Assembly (NCBI GenBank): GCA_013423325.1
Contig: BLJB01000018.1
Span: 46,385 to 110,384 of the forward strand
DNA from: Usnea hakonensis
Lineage: Eukaryota; Ascomycota; Lecanoromycetes; Lecanorales; Parmeliaceae
Direction of reading: 5' to 3'
Length of the DNA: 64,000 nucleotides
Shown here: one piece after another, positions 18,817-30,904 of the stretch
Position numbering within the stretch: position 1 is the first letter of the stretch
Layout: the number at the start of each line of letters is the position of its first letter
Notes under the pieces: generated by a model
Seen by the model: the letters and a program-made list of their open reading frames with translations, nothing else
Databases searched by the model: none
What the model was told of the DNA's origin: nothing
Made by a program: the position numbers and the translations under genes

Positions 18817-21800
18817 ACCTTCCGCTCCCTCCTGTTTAACTCCTGATCCTTCCCGAGTAGGGCTTGCTAGTTCAACTAAGCTATTTTCAAGCAGACTAAT
18901 CGAAGGAACTATAATTAGGAAATGAGCGAAGTAGAGAACAGTAGAGATCTGCCCAAACTCTATGAAGGGTGATTCTACATGTTTTGCACCTAGCGTCAAG
19001 AGTACTAAGAAGTTAGCTAAGAAGAGGAAGAAGGCTGCTTTACTTAAAGGTTTAAACTGTATACCTCTGGATCTAGATAGATCAGCGAAGGGCATGACTA
19101 GTAGGATTAAGATAGCAGAGAACATAGCTATAACACCTAGTAACTTGTTAGGTATAGATCTAAGTATAGCGTAGAAGGGTAAAAGATCAAGAAAGTCAAA
19201 TAGTCAGGTGATGCTTTGCGAAGCACACAACGCCTATATGACTAATAGTATTGCTACTACTGTAGGACTATCTCATCACCACAATACATCTACTCCTGTG
19301 CCCATGGGAATTATACATAGGGGAAGGATATACTAGGGTGTCTCGCGTGTAGTCTCTGGAGATTCTACTAAGACTTCTCATTGGTGTCAGTAGCTTCCCT
19401 GCTGGTTAACCTCAGAGTTGCAAAGCAAGGAACTTCCAGCAAATAGCGAGATTAAGTGACATCTAATACTCATATCACTCAGGAACTCAAAACTTTGTTA
19501 AGATAAGGGCTTTATACCATTATATCCATCTGTCTCCAAATGGTTCAGACTATGTCATCATACCTGCATGTACAAAAGCAAGATGAAGGACTTTCGTGGA
19601 AGGATTATTGTTAAAAGAGACTCACCTTCTAGTCGTTGAGCGTTTTTATTACTCCATGACATAAAGCAAGACGGATCCTCCATCTGGCTTATATTTATAT
19701 CACCGCTGAGGAGGCCTGATAACTTATAGGTGTTGCTTGCCCAAATACCGAGGAAGCATAGCAAGCAGTAATAAACTTCGCTGCATATTAACTCAGGCTT
19801 AATGTAGCTCCAGGTTGTCCATGCATTTAATCCTTTTTTTTCTAAGATATCTTGCTTGCGTTGCCTAATGAAGCACTACGTTAAGTTCAGCATCGCACAA
19901 ACAAGAGATTAGGCGACAGCTCTAGCGATCGCGCTCGGGGTCTTCATTGGATCTGCCATTACATAGTTCTCGCTGTCTCCTAGAAGGTTAGGCACAAAGA
20001 ATACTAGCATAGAGAGGACTAGGATGAAGATAAAGATAGTGATCAGATCTTTGAAGATGAAGTAAGGAGCAAAAGGCAATCTATCATAGTTACCTGAAAC
20101 ACCCAGTGGATTACCTGATCCTGCGCTGTCATGTAATGCGATTAGGTGCATTAAAGCTAGCGCAGCTAGTACAAAAGGTAGTACAAAGTGTAAGGCAAAG
20201 AATCTATTCAATGTGGCGTTATTAACAGAACAAATGTGTTTATAGCCCCGTTTTATAAACTCTCGCTATGCTCAGTATATCTCTATACTGTTCGGACTAT
20301 ATCATAATCTTATCTAGTTTAGTATTTTTTTTGTTGCTTGCTTACCCTTGATGAAGGTATGCAGAGCATCATATTTATCTTGCCCCCCTCGAGGGCTCAG
20401 GAGGAATGAAGCAACTAGTAAGATTTTCTGCGTTTAGTCTCTGAGGAGCTTCGACAGTTGATTTCTGTCTAACCCCGGCAAGTTGTCCCCGTGCGTTTGG
20501 CTTTTTACTTGCATTAAGCAGCATCAGTGTAAACACAGGCGTATCCAAATACTGAAATATGGGGATGTTCTTGCATCAAGCAAAATTTGCTGAACAACAT
20601 TGCTGTTGCCTGGCTCTTCTATAAATTAAATTATATATAATATATAATCAAGCCGCCTCAGATAACTATATCATTACATATAATACGGTTTATTATACTC
20701 AAAGCTTTTCAGCCTTGTTTAGACTATGTCTTCAACCTTTCTCCCATAGGGGCACTAGAAATCGAAATCAAATTCTACTTGCTCCGCAAGTGTGTACCTC
20801 TTGCTTGCGGAGCATCGCAACTATGGCGAAGTGATTCTAAAGGCTGTGAGGGTTCGTGTCAAGCTTACCCGCCGCTCTGCTTCGCAAGGGAGGGCTCACT
20901 TGTTAGTCGTTGAACGTTTCTGCTGACATACAATGTTATATCAGACTTCGCTGCAAATGATTTAGCTTAACTGATGGGCGTGCAAGGGGGGGGGTATTAA
21001 CTAAATGTCTTTGCAATCTTCCTCATTTGCTTCTAGAACATTACTGTTTTAAGGAGCCTATCTTATTTGACTCTACTATATCTTGTCCAACTCAAGGAAT
21101 GGCACTCATAAGGCTAGTTATAACTGTTGCACCTCATAAGCTCATTTGCCCGTATGGAAGAACATACATGCTTACTTATCATACGCAAAACCTTGCATAA
21201 GCTAAGCTAGAATAATTGGAGGCCCTTGCTTCGCAAAGCAACATATATTCTATTGGCTAGTTGCTCCACGCTGCAACATTAGATCGAACCAAAAGCCCCG
21301 ACTGTGCATTAAGCAGCATTTCAGCTACCCACCAGGGATCCAGTCTGTAGCGGTCATTGTGTTAACCGACGATCTTAGACAAGCTAAAGTCGAAGCAATG
21401 AAGCAGGTAGCTCTTGCTCCGCAACCCCTTGTTTTTTGATCGTTTCACTAGTGTTGCCTAAGGTAAGTACTCAACTCTCCTTAAATAACCCTGCAATGAA
21501 GCATGGGCTATACCACTTTAATCTCTATTTTTATCACAAAATTGCATAGAGGCCTGCACATGATCTGCAAGTGGGACTATGGCGCCTTGCCCGAATGAAG
21601 CATCTAAAGGTTATTTACTTCAGCATAACAACCCTTGCTTTATAAAGTCCCTTTTGCTTGCGGAACTTTTACAAGAAGCACCATGTTGGGCTAGTTAATA
21701 ACCCAAGAAAGCTGTCCAAGTTTCTGTATGCGAGGGGTACCCATGCTGAACGGAGTTGCTCCGCAACCGCAAGCAAAACAAAAAGATATATGGCTATATA

Positions 21801-23200
21801 GCCCTTGCTCCGCAATAGCTATATATGGCCCTTACTGAGCCCTCCACAAGTAGTTGTGTGATTATCGCAAAGCACTGCAGTTGCGAAGGGCCAACACATA
21901 AAGCCTAGAAACTTCCGATTGTACATTAAGCAGCATTAAGCATACGTCGAAGCCACCCACCAGTGGACCAATCTGTAGCGATCCTGTATTGAACCGACGG
22001 TCTTGGACTTCTACTTGGAGGTCTTTAACCGTTTTCACTAGTGTTGCCAGATAATAACTTATTACCTTATAACCCATACTTCGCATTGGAGTCAGGCTAT
22101 ACTACTAAACCCATTAATCAAGACATGGATGCTCTGCTATACTTCCGGGTGTTCCATCCGCAAGCGATGCGAAACATCACCTCGCCTTTGGCGAAGTAGC
22201 GTGACACATCCCGCAAGAGAAAGTGCATTATAAATACATAGCTGAGGGTACCCTCGCATAATAGTAGGACTTTGATACCGACAAGTTATGTATAATAGCT
22301 ATATAGCCATACATAGGAAGTTAGCATTCAATTTGGCCACCTCTTGATAGCCATCATAAGTATAAAGATAACTGTACCTATTGTTCATACTAAGGTTCTA
22401 GGGGCCTTGTAGGAACCGTAATATAGGCCGCGGCCGATATGTAAATAAACTATAAAGAAGAAGGCGGAAGCTGTGTTAGAGTGTAGATACCTGATCAATC
22501 ATCCGTTATTTACATCCCTCATGATCAAGGGAGGGGTCCAAATTATCTATAAATAAGGCTACACATCCCTGTGCCCGAGGAAGATGTGTTGCCAGCAATA
22601 TGTTTCTATTATGGATTGCTTTTGCTACGCAACCGGAGGAAGCATCGCAAGTTTTATTATTACTTGCGGATCATACCCAATATACCAATAGATTATAGAT
22701 AATTAAGCCTACTTATTTATGACTTCTCAATCATAGTCGGACTATATCATCGTACCAACATGTACATGTTGAGTGCTAAGCATGTAGTCTCTGAGGATCC
22801 TACTAGGGCATAGGGTAAAGGTTTTGGCTTACATTGGCTAACAGCCATATTATGTGTTGCCTTGTGGAGCAACTGCTAGATAAGCCTTATGTCCGTTGGT
22901 TTCCTACTGGTCGTCCGCTATATGTTAAGTGAAACGAAGCGGGGTTCCCAGTACATAGCTTGGTTTAAAGAACACATCATGGTAAAGGGGATTTCAGATA
23001 TGTTCCACAGAGTTAAACGCTTCTAACACGCTTGCGTTGTAATGCATAGCCAGCGTCACTCCTGTAATTATTTGTATTACTAAACAGAATGCTAACAATG
23101 AACCGAAGTTTCATAGGAAGCTTAGATTGGATGGCTGTGGCGAGTCTACTACGTAAGAATTGACTAGCTTCAGTAAGGGGTGGCTCTTAAAGATTCTCAT
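18817..23200 (-). CDS. cob: apocytochrome b (eight exons, three of them 14-16 nt), in frame with cox2
   Basis: Cytochrome b of complex III. The exons are 23000-23200 (ATG), 22349-22525, 21701-21715 (15 nt, TAFLG), 21070-21166, 20650-20665 (16 nt, gives FIWGGF across its borders), 19928-20230, 19474-19487 (14 nt, VPEW) and 19187 downwards. The reconstructed chain keeps all family blocks: [84 protein letters not shown] and SPFIEFGQISTVLYFAHF. The usual C-terminus (about SLLENSLVEL, near 18868) is reached without a stop, and the frame continues through a linker (ASPTREGSGVKQEGAEG) into cox2. Exon lengths fit a single frame. No GC repeat is found in any exon. Confidence 0.92.
19188..19473 (-). 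other. group I intron cob-i7 (286 nt)
   Basis: It follows a 14-nt exon. GAGGTTAACCAGCAGGG near 19395 and TCTCCAGAGACTACACG near 19355 mark the core. A GC hairpin lies close to the 3' end (19211-19222). Confidence 0.78.
19488..19927 (-). other. group I intron cob-i6
   Basis: It splits the codon between SA and VPEW. The core has CGCTCAACGACTAGAAGG near 19630 and GACATAGTCTGAACC near 19548. There is no ORF. Confidence 0.78.
20231..20649 (-). other. group I intron cob-i5
   Basis: It lies between the 16-nt exon and the exon starting with SVNNATLN. Core marks are CTCCTCAGAGACTAAACGC near 20435 and ATGATATAGTCCGAAC near 20290. It contains a TTGCTTACCCTTGATGAAGG-type repeat near 20335. Confidence 0.78.
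20666..21069 (-). other. group I intron cob-i4
   Basis: It lies between QDIVE and the 16-nt exon. GAAACGTTCAACGACTAAC near 20908 and GAAGACATAGTCTAAAC near 20715 mark the core. Confidence 0.78.
21167..21700 (-). other. group I intron cob-i3 (IA-like)
   Basis: The core differs from most others here: AAGATCGTCGGTTAACAC with GACCGCTACAGACTGG near 21345-21385, and TGCACAGTCGGGGC near 21300. The same type occurs in cob-i2 and cox1-i6. Confidence 0.78.
21716..22348 (-). other. group I intron cob-i2 (IA-like)
   Basis: GACCGTCGGTTCAATACAGG with ATCGCTACAGATTGG near 21970-22010 gives the IA-like core. GC repeats crowd both ends (21740-21860, 22140-22260). Confidence 0.78.
22526..22999 (-). other. 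group I intron cob-i1
   Basis: It splits SVEH|IMRDVNN. GGATCCTCAGAGACTACATG near 22780 and GATGATATAGTCCGAC near 22740 mark the core. Nested repeats lie at 22555-22640. Confidence 0.8.
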
Positions 23201-24031
23201 CTTGATTGTTTATATGCTTTAGTTGTCTATTTAAAAGTAGAGGGGTGAATCACTCAGCAGTTGCTTTGGGGGACCCAAGCAACAGGTGTTATATGCGAGC
23301 AAAGCATCGGTTTATAAATATATGATGACCCAAACTTCGTTTCGCAGGATGCTCTGGTTCCCTCCCGCTAGGAGTTGCTTACCGAAGGTATGCAACGCAA
23401 ATCATATATATTTTTATTTATAGGCTGTTGCTCTGCATATCTACTCCCCCTTGACATTGTAGTTGGGGGAGCAAGAAAACCATAGCCCAGATAAGATAGC
23501 CCAGATCAGATCAGATCAGATCAGATCATAGCCATATAGGCTTGGCTGTGTTTTAATAGATATGTATGACTTATGATGTATGATGTTATATAGGTAATGA
23601 TCTACCACTGCATGGCTATAACAGCCTTTAGCTTACCTTTCCCTTCATTTAAGCTTACCCCTCCCTTCATTTAAGCCATAATGCTATAGATAATAGATAG
23701 GTGACTACAGGCCATCTACATTTACCCCCTTTAGGGATGCTTCCTCCCTCGGGAAACTTCGTTTCGCGGAGCGATGGTCCCCAAGCGAAGCAACAGGGGC
23801 AGTGGATGCTTGGTAAATGAAGCAAAGGTATAGAGTATAGAAGATAGAAGATAGAGTATAAAGTATAGAAGATAGGTAGTCGTGCAAGGTAAGGTATAGG
23901 GTATATATACCAGTATTTACTACTAGTTGCGGTATATGGTAAGGGTATAGATTAGTTGCGAATCGATGCAAGTAGCATATAACTAGTAACCTACTACATC
24001 AGTATAAGTATGCTGCGGAACGGAGTTTCGC

Positions 24032-24059
24032 AATAAATAAAATTATATATATAATTCTA
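24032..24059 (-). repeat. AT hairpin element
   Basis: AATAAATAAAATT, ATATATA, AATTCTA in minus orientation, with standard ends. Confidence 0.7.
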
Positions 24060-24388
24060 CTAGTTAGGGAGCATAGTGGATTACATATGGGCATACCGTA
24101 GGTATAAGCATGATTTATTAAGCTTTATTAGCACACCCTTCTTGCTTTGCAATCAGCATGCTGGGGTACCCTCGCATCCAAAGATAAATAAAGTATGCTA
24201 TAGCAGAGGCTAAGTATGATACTAGTACTATACTCCCTTTCCCCTACCCCCTCTTGCATCAAAGAAGAAGATAGCTAATATAGCCTTAGCTATAACCCTT
24301 GCTAACTTCGTTGCTGAGCTTCTTATAAAGCACAAGTGAAACAAAGCATCAAACAAAGCAAGTGCTAGGTTGTAGGGATGCTTCCATG

Positions 24389-24450
24389 AGAGTAGTACGT
24401 AGTACGTAGTACGTAGTACGTAGTACGTAGTACGTAGTACGTAGTACATA
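24389..24450 (+). repeat. TAGTACG tandem array
   Basis: About eight TAGTACG units in succession, partly self-complementary (GTACGTAC). They end at GTAGTACATAGC. Confidence 0.9.
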
Positions 24451-24477
24451 GCTTATAAGAATAGATAATAGTGCATA

Positions 24478-24521
24478 CTTCTGATTTCGATAAGGGTAGA
24501 CCTACGGTCTTAAATCAGAAG
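24478..24521 (+). repeat. double-hairpin element, copy 2
   Basis: CTTCTGATTT, CGATAAGGGT, AGACCTACGGTCT, T, AAATCAGAAG. The inner loop is TACG instead of TTCG, with its stem intact. Confidence 0.88.
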
Positions 24522-24839
24522 TAAGGTTGTGTATAAGCTATATCATAAAGCTACATTATGGCAGGAAGTAGGGTATAAGCCATATAGCTGATGTATAATA
24601 GCCCGAGGAGTAGGGTATAAGCCATATAGCTGTATAATAGCCCAAGGGGAGGGTTATATATACTAACGGTGTATAAGATAGTAGGATGTGGTTGCAATGT
24701 TCCACAAAGGCTACGCTAGAGAATCTTACATAGTCCCGTATGGGTACATAGGAGTAGGTATAGGGTATAGATGGTATAGAAGGGTATAGAAGATAAGAGA
24801 AATAAAGCATGGTGTCGCTACTACCTATGGAGTTATGTA

Positions 24840-25297
24840 AACCCTTAGCTTTGATTATTGTATCACCGGATTCTAAGATTAAGCAATAGATCGTGCTTCG
24901 CAACCGCTTATGAAGTATCCTCTCTTAACCTTATATTCGAGTTTAAATTGGCCTAAGCTATTACCAACCATATCATCGTCTAGGGGTATGTTTGTTACTA
25001 TACTATCAGTTGCGGAGCAACACTATAATATATATGCCCCTCTTTACTTAATATGGCTAGCTTTGCCTTACTAATCGAAATTCGGGCGTAGCTAGTCACA
25101 GCCGATGCTATGGCTATAAATACATCTCGGAATGAAGTTTCTCTATCACTCGAGCTACTAAGATTAGTTATCACCATCTCTTTATAGTCCACCCCTAGTT
25201 CCTCACATATCACTGAGGATACTTGATTCCTGTAAGTTACGAGCATCATACCACCTATATGGCTTACATTCTCTTGCTCCTTTTTAGAGGCTTGCAT
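24840..25297 (-). pseudogene. C-terminal fragment of a plasmid-type DNA polymerase (dpo copy B)
   Basis: Family B DNA polymerases of this kind replicate linear mitochondrial plasmids by protein priming. The fragment reads SAVTSYARISISKAKLAIL, then IYYS where motif C (DTDS) should follow, but GTTGCTCCGCAAC replaces the first Asp codon and shifts the frame. After it, DSIVTNIPLDDDMVGNSLG and LYCLILESGDTIIKAKG continue in another frame. A second GC element, GGTTGCGAAGCACG, interrupts it further near 24895. It is not functional as written. It is clearly different in sequence from copy A and faces the opposite way. Confidence 0.8.
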
Positions 25298-25588
25298 CTT
25301 TATTCCCTAGGGTGTTTATGATCGTCAGAATACGCCTTGGTCTCGGTATTGGATATGCTTATCGACTTGGATTTAACATTAAAACATCTTGGTAAGCTAT
25401 TACTAATATCTTAATAGCTTGCTACTTGCGAAGCAATTGGTGTGGTAATTGCTTTGGTCCCCAAGTAACACATTGTGTTGCTGTCGGCATGAAGCTACAA
25501 TAATTATCATTATCCAAGGTTCATTATCCAAGGTTCATTTCGGCTAGCGGCTATAAGATTAAGAACAACTACAACTAAATTATAAACC

Positions 25589-28500
25589 ATGAGTAATCTA
25601 TTATTAAATAAGGTTATGCCTTGCTCCGCAACTAAAAGCACATTAACTATCTTGCCAGGAGCGTCTTGCTTCGCAAGCTGCAGCACCATCCATCTCGGTG
25701 GCGGATTCAACAGTATAATCACTTATAGCGATAAGCTAGGTGTTGCTGCGCAGAGCTGTAGACTCTATTCATCATGCTTCGCAATACACGACATCCATTT
25801 GCTGCGCAATAAGAGGAGTACTTCCATATACTACACTCGATGCTTCGCAAGCCTAATCGCACTTAATCCTTCTCTGTTTGCTACGCAGTGTGTACCTTAT
25901 AAGCGTCCTGTATTGAGCTTAGTAGTACGCGGTGTATCGCAACCTTGTTGTTTTTCTACTTGCGCAGCATCTCATTCTTATCTTATGATGCATGAGGAGG
26001 GTTATACCATGAATAAGCTATTTGATAATCCTATACCTAGTATTTATATAGCTAGTAAGGAGAAGCCTATAGAAGTACATCTTAATATCTCCCAACTTAG
26101 GAGTCCAGAGTTCGATGATATAATAACCCGTAGGATCCCTATTGATTTTGTTTATACTGTATTTATAAAGGTTCGATATAACCAGGATGATCACCGGATG
26201 GTGGGTAATCAGTTTGGTTTCACATATACATCCAGTGCATCCACACAGGATATAGCTGATCTACTTGCTAATGGTATAGCTAAGTTAGAAAGGTTTCTGG
26301 ATGACTATAATCTCTCAGAGGAGAGCATCGTATATATCCTCTTTAGCTTTAAGCAGAAGGATAAGCAGCTCCTATCCGAGTTCTCTCTCATGAAGGGTTC
26401 TGTATATGATAGAAAGCAAAGGATCCCACATCTCTTCGACTCAGAACGAACCTCTGCTGAAAAGAACTTAGCTATACCTGTATCCATCAATGAGGATTCA
26501 TTAGGTAAACCCTTGGCTGTGGGTGTTCTAGATGGCTTTATTGTTTACATCCCTGTGGAGATACGTGGTGAATTAGTCAACTTTCTAGATCTTATAAAGG
26601 CTAAGGCTAGTATACTGAAAGCTACCCATAAGGATAATATCACTCGCTTTGATTCATCTTACAAGTTCTATTTACTTGCTGCGCAAAAGGGTACATATCC
26701 GTATGTACTAGCCATTAAGGTATTAGCTATTGTTGCTTGCTTCGCGAGGATACCCTCAGCAACAGATAGACAAGATTAAATATTCTCTTAATGGTGTTGT
26801 ATTAAGTCGTGTTACAGATACTGCTGATGAGTCAGGTGAGAGTATTACAAGGGATTCTGGGTCAAACAGATATACGATCACTTGCGTTGCTGGGTTGCTT
26901 GCGAAGCATGGCATCCCCTCGCAATCAGCAAAGAGCAAGGTGATTTCAAGTACACAATCTATCCAACTAAAGGCTCTTAAGAAGCCTATAACTGAACCGC
27001 TGTTTGTGGAGAATGATAACATAGGGTCTATAGACCTAGAGACCTATGAGGCTAGAGATGGTACTATTAAAGTATATGCTATAGGCTTTATAACTAAGCT
27101 GGAGCGTGAGCCAGTAATATGCTATATAAACAAAGATACCCTCGATTATACAGAGATAGTTATGGCTGTGGTGGATAGTCTGTAGTTGCTCCGCAACACA
27201 CATATATATATATGTGTAGTCTACTTAAGCCTAAGTACAGTAATGTAACATTCTATTGTCATAACCTGGGTGGATATGATATAGTGTTCCTATTGAATCT
27301 AATATACACCTATAATTATAACAACCCAGATGATACATATGATATATCTAGCTTGTTGCGGGATGATAAGGTGCTAAAGGTTAAGATAACCAAAGGTATC
27401 CATAGCTTTACTATCCTTGACAGTTATGCCTTATTACCTGATAAACTAAGTAGACTAGGTGATAACTTCGGTGTCTCTGTCCTTAAAACACCATTCCCTT
27501 ATGATTTTGCTATTCAGGACAATCTGTTCTATATAGGTGATATGCCTAGTATAGACTACTATGAAGATATCAACTCAGAGGTATATGATCTTATGAAAGA
27601 TTCCTCATGATCTTTCCATCGGGGGGGATTAAACGCTTATATATCTAAAGAACGATATAGTGAGTCTATATGAAGTCTTAAAGGCGGCGGCTAAACAAGT
27701 CTTTTTGGATTACAATATAGATATGACTAAGTCTCTTACAATATCTGGTCTAGCATTACGTCTATATCTAAAGGACTTCTACAAGGACAATATTCCAGAT
27801 ATAAGTAGGTCTAGCATGTATAAAGATATAAGACAGGCTTATTACGGAGGGATCACTGAGGTGTATAAGCCATACGGTACGAATCTATACTACTATGATG
27901 TCAATTCTTTATACCCTTATGTTAGCTTACTAGATATGCCTGGTTTGGTTTGTAATAAGCTAACCTTCTTTGAAGGTGTTGGGGATATAGATGTCTTGTT
28001 TGGCTTCTTTTATTGTCGTATTGAAGCTCCTTACCATGAATGTCCATATCTAGGCCTCCTTCCAGTAAGAACTAACCTAGGTTTAATATTCCCTCTTGGT
28101 AAATGGGAAGGTTGATACTTCAGTGAAGAACTGAAGTTCGCTAAGAAGCACGGCTATAAGATTACGGTCATTAGAGGCTACAATTTCAATAGAGAAGTTG
28201 ACGTGTTTAAGGGCTATGTTGATAAGATATATCCAATAAAATCAAATGCGCAAAACAAGAGCCAAAAGGCCATGTCCAAGAGTCTGCTTAATAACCTGCT
28301 AGGCCGGTTTGGTATAGCTATGGATCAAGCTATAACTGAAATAATGAGCTATGCTAAATTTTAACGTATCATGATCATGCATAAGGTAGTGTCTTACAAA
28401 GAGATATCACAGGATAGGGTATTGGTTAGCTACGTACCTAAGCTGGACTACGATGTTATTACTAGTCATGGGTTAGACTTCATTAAGGTATCTAATAAAT

Positions 28501-29168
28501 ACAGGGACCGCGAACTACAAAATCTAACTTCGACTTCTGTAGTCATAAGCGCAGCTGTAACAGCTTACGCTAGGATCCATATTACTAAGATAAAACTGGA
28601 TATAATGGCTCTTGGCGGTGATTTATACTACTCTGTTGCTCCGCAACGGATAGTATAGTAACTAATATCGAACTACCCAACTCTCTGGTTAATCCCAAGG
28701 AGTTAGGTTTACTTAAGCTGGAGCATGTAGTCGATGAAGGTATATTCATTAGTAGCAAACTCTACTGGTTGGATGCTCTGGTCCCCAAGCAAGATGTAGC
28801 AGGTAAGTTTATAGTTAAAGCTAAGGGTATGGTATCTAGCTCTGTAACGTATGGTGATTTCCGGACATTACTTAACGGTATTGACATTCTTGCTCTGCTT
28901 CCTCTTGCTCCTTGGCCGTAGGCCATGAAACGGAGTTTCCCGATGGGCAAGCAACAGCCGTGAAATCATATAGCAAGACGAACTGAGCTTTAGGATTTGT
29001 TGCTGCGCATGTATATTGAAGGATAAGATAACCATAAGTAGTCAAAGCTACACTAAGCGATCAAAAATATATGATGCTTGGGGATGCTCCGCTTGCGAAG
29101 CATGGGTACCCTCCCATGCAAGTAACAGGTGGATTGATACTAGACCTCTGTTGCTCCGCAAGTGAATA
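25589..29168 (+). pseudogene. dpo: plasmid-type family B DNA polymerase, near full length but broken (dpo copy A)
   Basis: This is one of the few plus-strand genes. From an ATG at 25589 the frames give an N-terminal domain (KPIEVHLNISQLRSPEFDD), the Exo I motif GSIDLETYEARDG (near 27025), Exo II CHNLGGYDIVFLL (near 27260), the Pol A motif YYYDVNSLYPYVSLLDMPG (near 27890), KSLLNNLLGRFG (near 28280), a disrupted Pol C (YYS, then GTTGCTCCGCAAC, near 28634), and the end WIDTRPL near 29140. TGA is Trp (GKWEGWYFSEE). The frame is broken by GC repeats near 26735, 27183, 27608, 28634 and 29075, and by a TAA near 28362. It is most likely the remains of an integrated linear plasmid. Confidence 0.88.
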
Positions 29169-30110
29169 TAATTGATCTGAGTTTAGTTGTATATGCTTCT
29201 TGCGATGTTCCAACAGCATCCCCAAGGATTTAATTGTCTATGATGCATTTGTGATGGTTGCGGAGCAACCCAAGCAAGAAACACAGCGAGGGTACCCTCC
29301 CTATGCTTAAAATAATACAACAAAGCTCTGCTGCTATTCTGTCGCTCCGCAGCTCTGCTACCCTGCATACCTTCTTGTCGCAGGGTGGCATGGCTTACAT
29401 CTAACTTAGCTGCAGCTCTTCTTATAGAGGGTAATTCTGTTACTTGCTCTGGTTCCCTCTTGCGAAGCAAGCAACCCCCGTTTTAACGTTTGTTGCGGAG
29501 CATCCCTTAAGCCTTTGGAATTGGCACGGTTGGCTGACATCTTTGCTTTGGTATCATCTTGCGTAGCATCTCGCACTTTGCCAAGTTTAGCTAACCTCAT
29601 GAGGCCTTTAGGTTTATCGCTACGCTTCAGGCCCGGGTTACCAGCCACTTTAAGAATGTTGTACTTAGGCTTGTTGCCCGGAGGAAGCATGAGGTCGATA
29701 TACTTCTGTTCTTTGCGCAGCAATTGCTTGATGTCGGCAGGCATACAGTACTCTAATTGCGGAGTTGCGGAGCAACTCCGCAACTCAAAGCTAAAAGCGG
29801 AATATCCGTATTTAACTAAGGCGAGGGTACCCTCGCAGATTAAACTCTTATCTTCCTTGGCATTGTGCTCTACGTAGCTGAAGTTAAAATAAGCCTTTAG
29901 CCTACCCTTTAGATCTACAGATGAGCCCACGTAAGCATATCCGCTGCGTCTACGGGATGCTCCGCAACACTGTTGCGTAGCAATACACCAGTTTTACCTT
30001 TATTGTCCGCTAGGATGTCTGATTTCTGGAGATCCGAGTTGGCATAGTAAGATGCCCCTACGGGAGAGACTCTAGGTTGTTTCATTTGTATTTTCATTTG
30101 TATTTGTATA
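29169..30110 (-). pseudogene. GIY-YIG homing endonuclease relic with repeat insertions
   Basis: Read from about 30085 down, NSDLQKSDILADNKGKTGV leads into the GIY strand, where about 45 nt of GC repeats (TTGCTACGCAAC, GTTGCGGAGC) have displaced the expected segment. The YIG half AYVGSSVDLKGRLKAYF follows, then a family core EQKYIDLMLPPGNKPKYNIL in which a GC repeat is included. The C-terminus has a NUMOD1-like helix-turn-helix, SIRRAAAKLDVSHATLRQ. There is no flanking exon, so it is either free-standing or left from a lost intron. It sits between dpo A and the repeat island. Confidence 0.75.
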
Positions 30111-30679
30111 TGTTGTGTTTTAATCTTAATCTTGTTGTTGCTTGCGAAGCACAGCATCACAATGCCAAAGGCTAGTTAGTCATGAGTCGACAATATGAGG
30201 ATGCTATGACGCCTTGGATATATTGGGTGGTTGATTATACAAAAGGAGGCTAAACATCTTCTTGTCGCGTAGCGTCCCCCTGTTGCTTCGCAACCCGAGG
30301 GAGGAAGCATGGTAGCCAACTAAATGCTATACTATCAAGGGTTGCTCCGCAACTACATAGTATACTACTCAATACCAAGGGTAAGCAGAGCAACACGATA
30401 GGGAATCTTATTACGGTGCTGTATAGCTGGCTACCTTCCTCTGCTATATACAACTAACACTATATACGTTTCGGCCCTCATGGTATATAGCCTTATGTAT
30501 TAGGGGGTGCTACATATACAACTAACACCTTTTGCTCTGGTTCCCTCCCGCAACCTCGCTATACTCTGTAAGCGACAAGAAGTTTTCCAAGCAAGTACTA
30601 CTATCACTTGCAGAGGGCCTAACAAGAAGCAAGGGGGTACTACTACTTGCATTGCTAAGCAAGGGGTACTAATACTCCT

Positions 30680-30723
30680 CTTCTGATTTCGGTAAGGGTA
30701 GACCTTCGGTCTAAAATCAGAAG
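30680..30723 (+). repeat. double-hairpin element, copy 3
   Basis: CTTCTGATTT, CGGTAAGGGT, AGACCTTCGGTCT, A, AAATCAGAAG. It is identical in plan to copies 1 and 2. Confidence 0.9.
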
Positions 30724-30904
30724 AAGGTTAAGGCTATATATAAGGTTAAGGTTATATATAAGCTATACTCATGAAGTATGTTGCTGAGGGTATCCTCGAT
30801 AAGCCAAGGCAACAACAGGATATTAGTTGCGTAGCAAGAGAGTCTTATGTTGCAGCGCAACTACCCTAGTACTATGTACATGTACGTAGCTATCTCCCTA
30901 GTAA

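Larger units (their letters stand above)
23201..24839. repeat. 5' flank of cob: repeat region
   Basis: No gene is seen. It holds a CAGATCAGAT tandem (23490-23528), TTTAAGCTTACCCCTCCCTTCA repeats near 23645 (two units), AT hairpin at 24032-24059, a TAGTACG tandem (24389-24450), double-hairpin copy 2 (24478-24521), and a twofold GCCATATAGCTG...GTATAATAGCCC repeat at 24570-24655. Confidence 0.65.
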
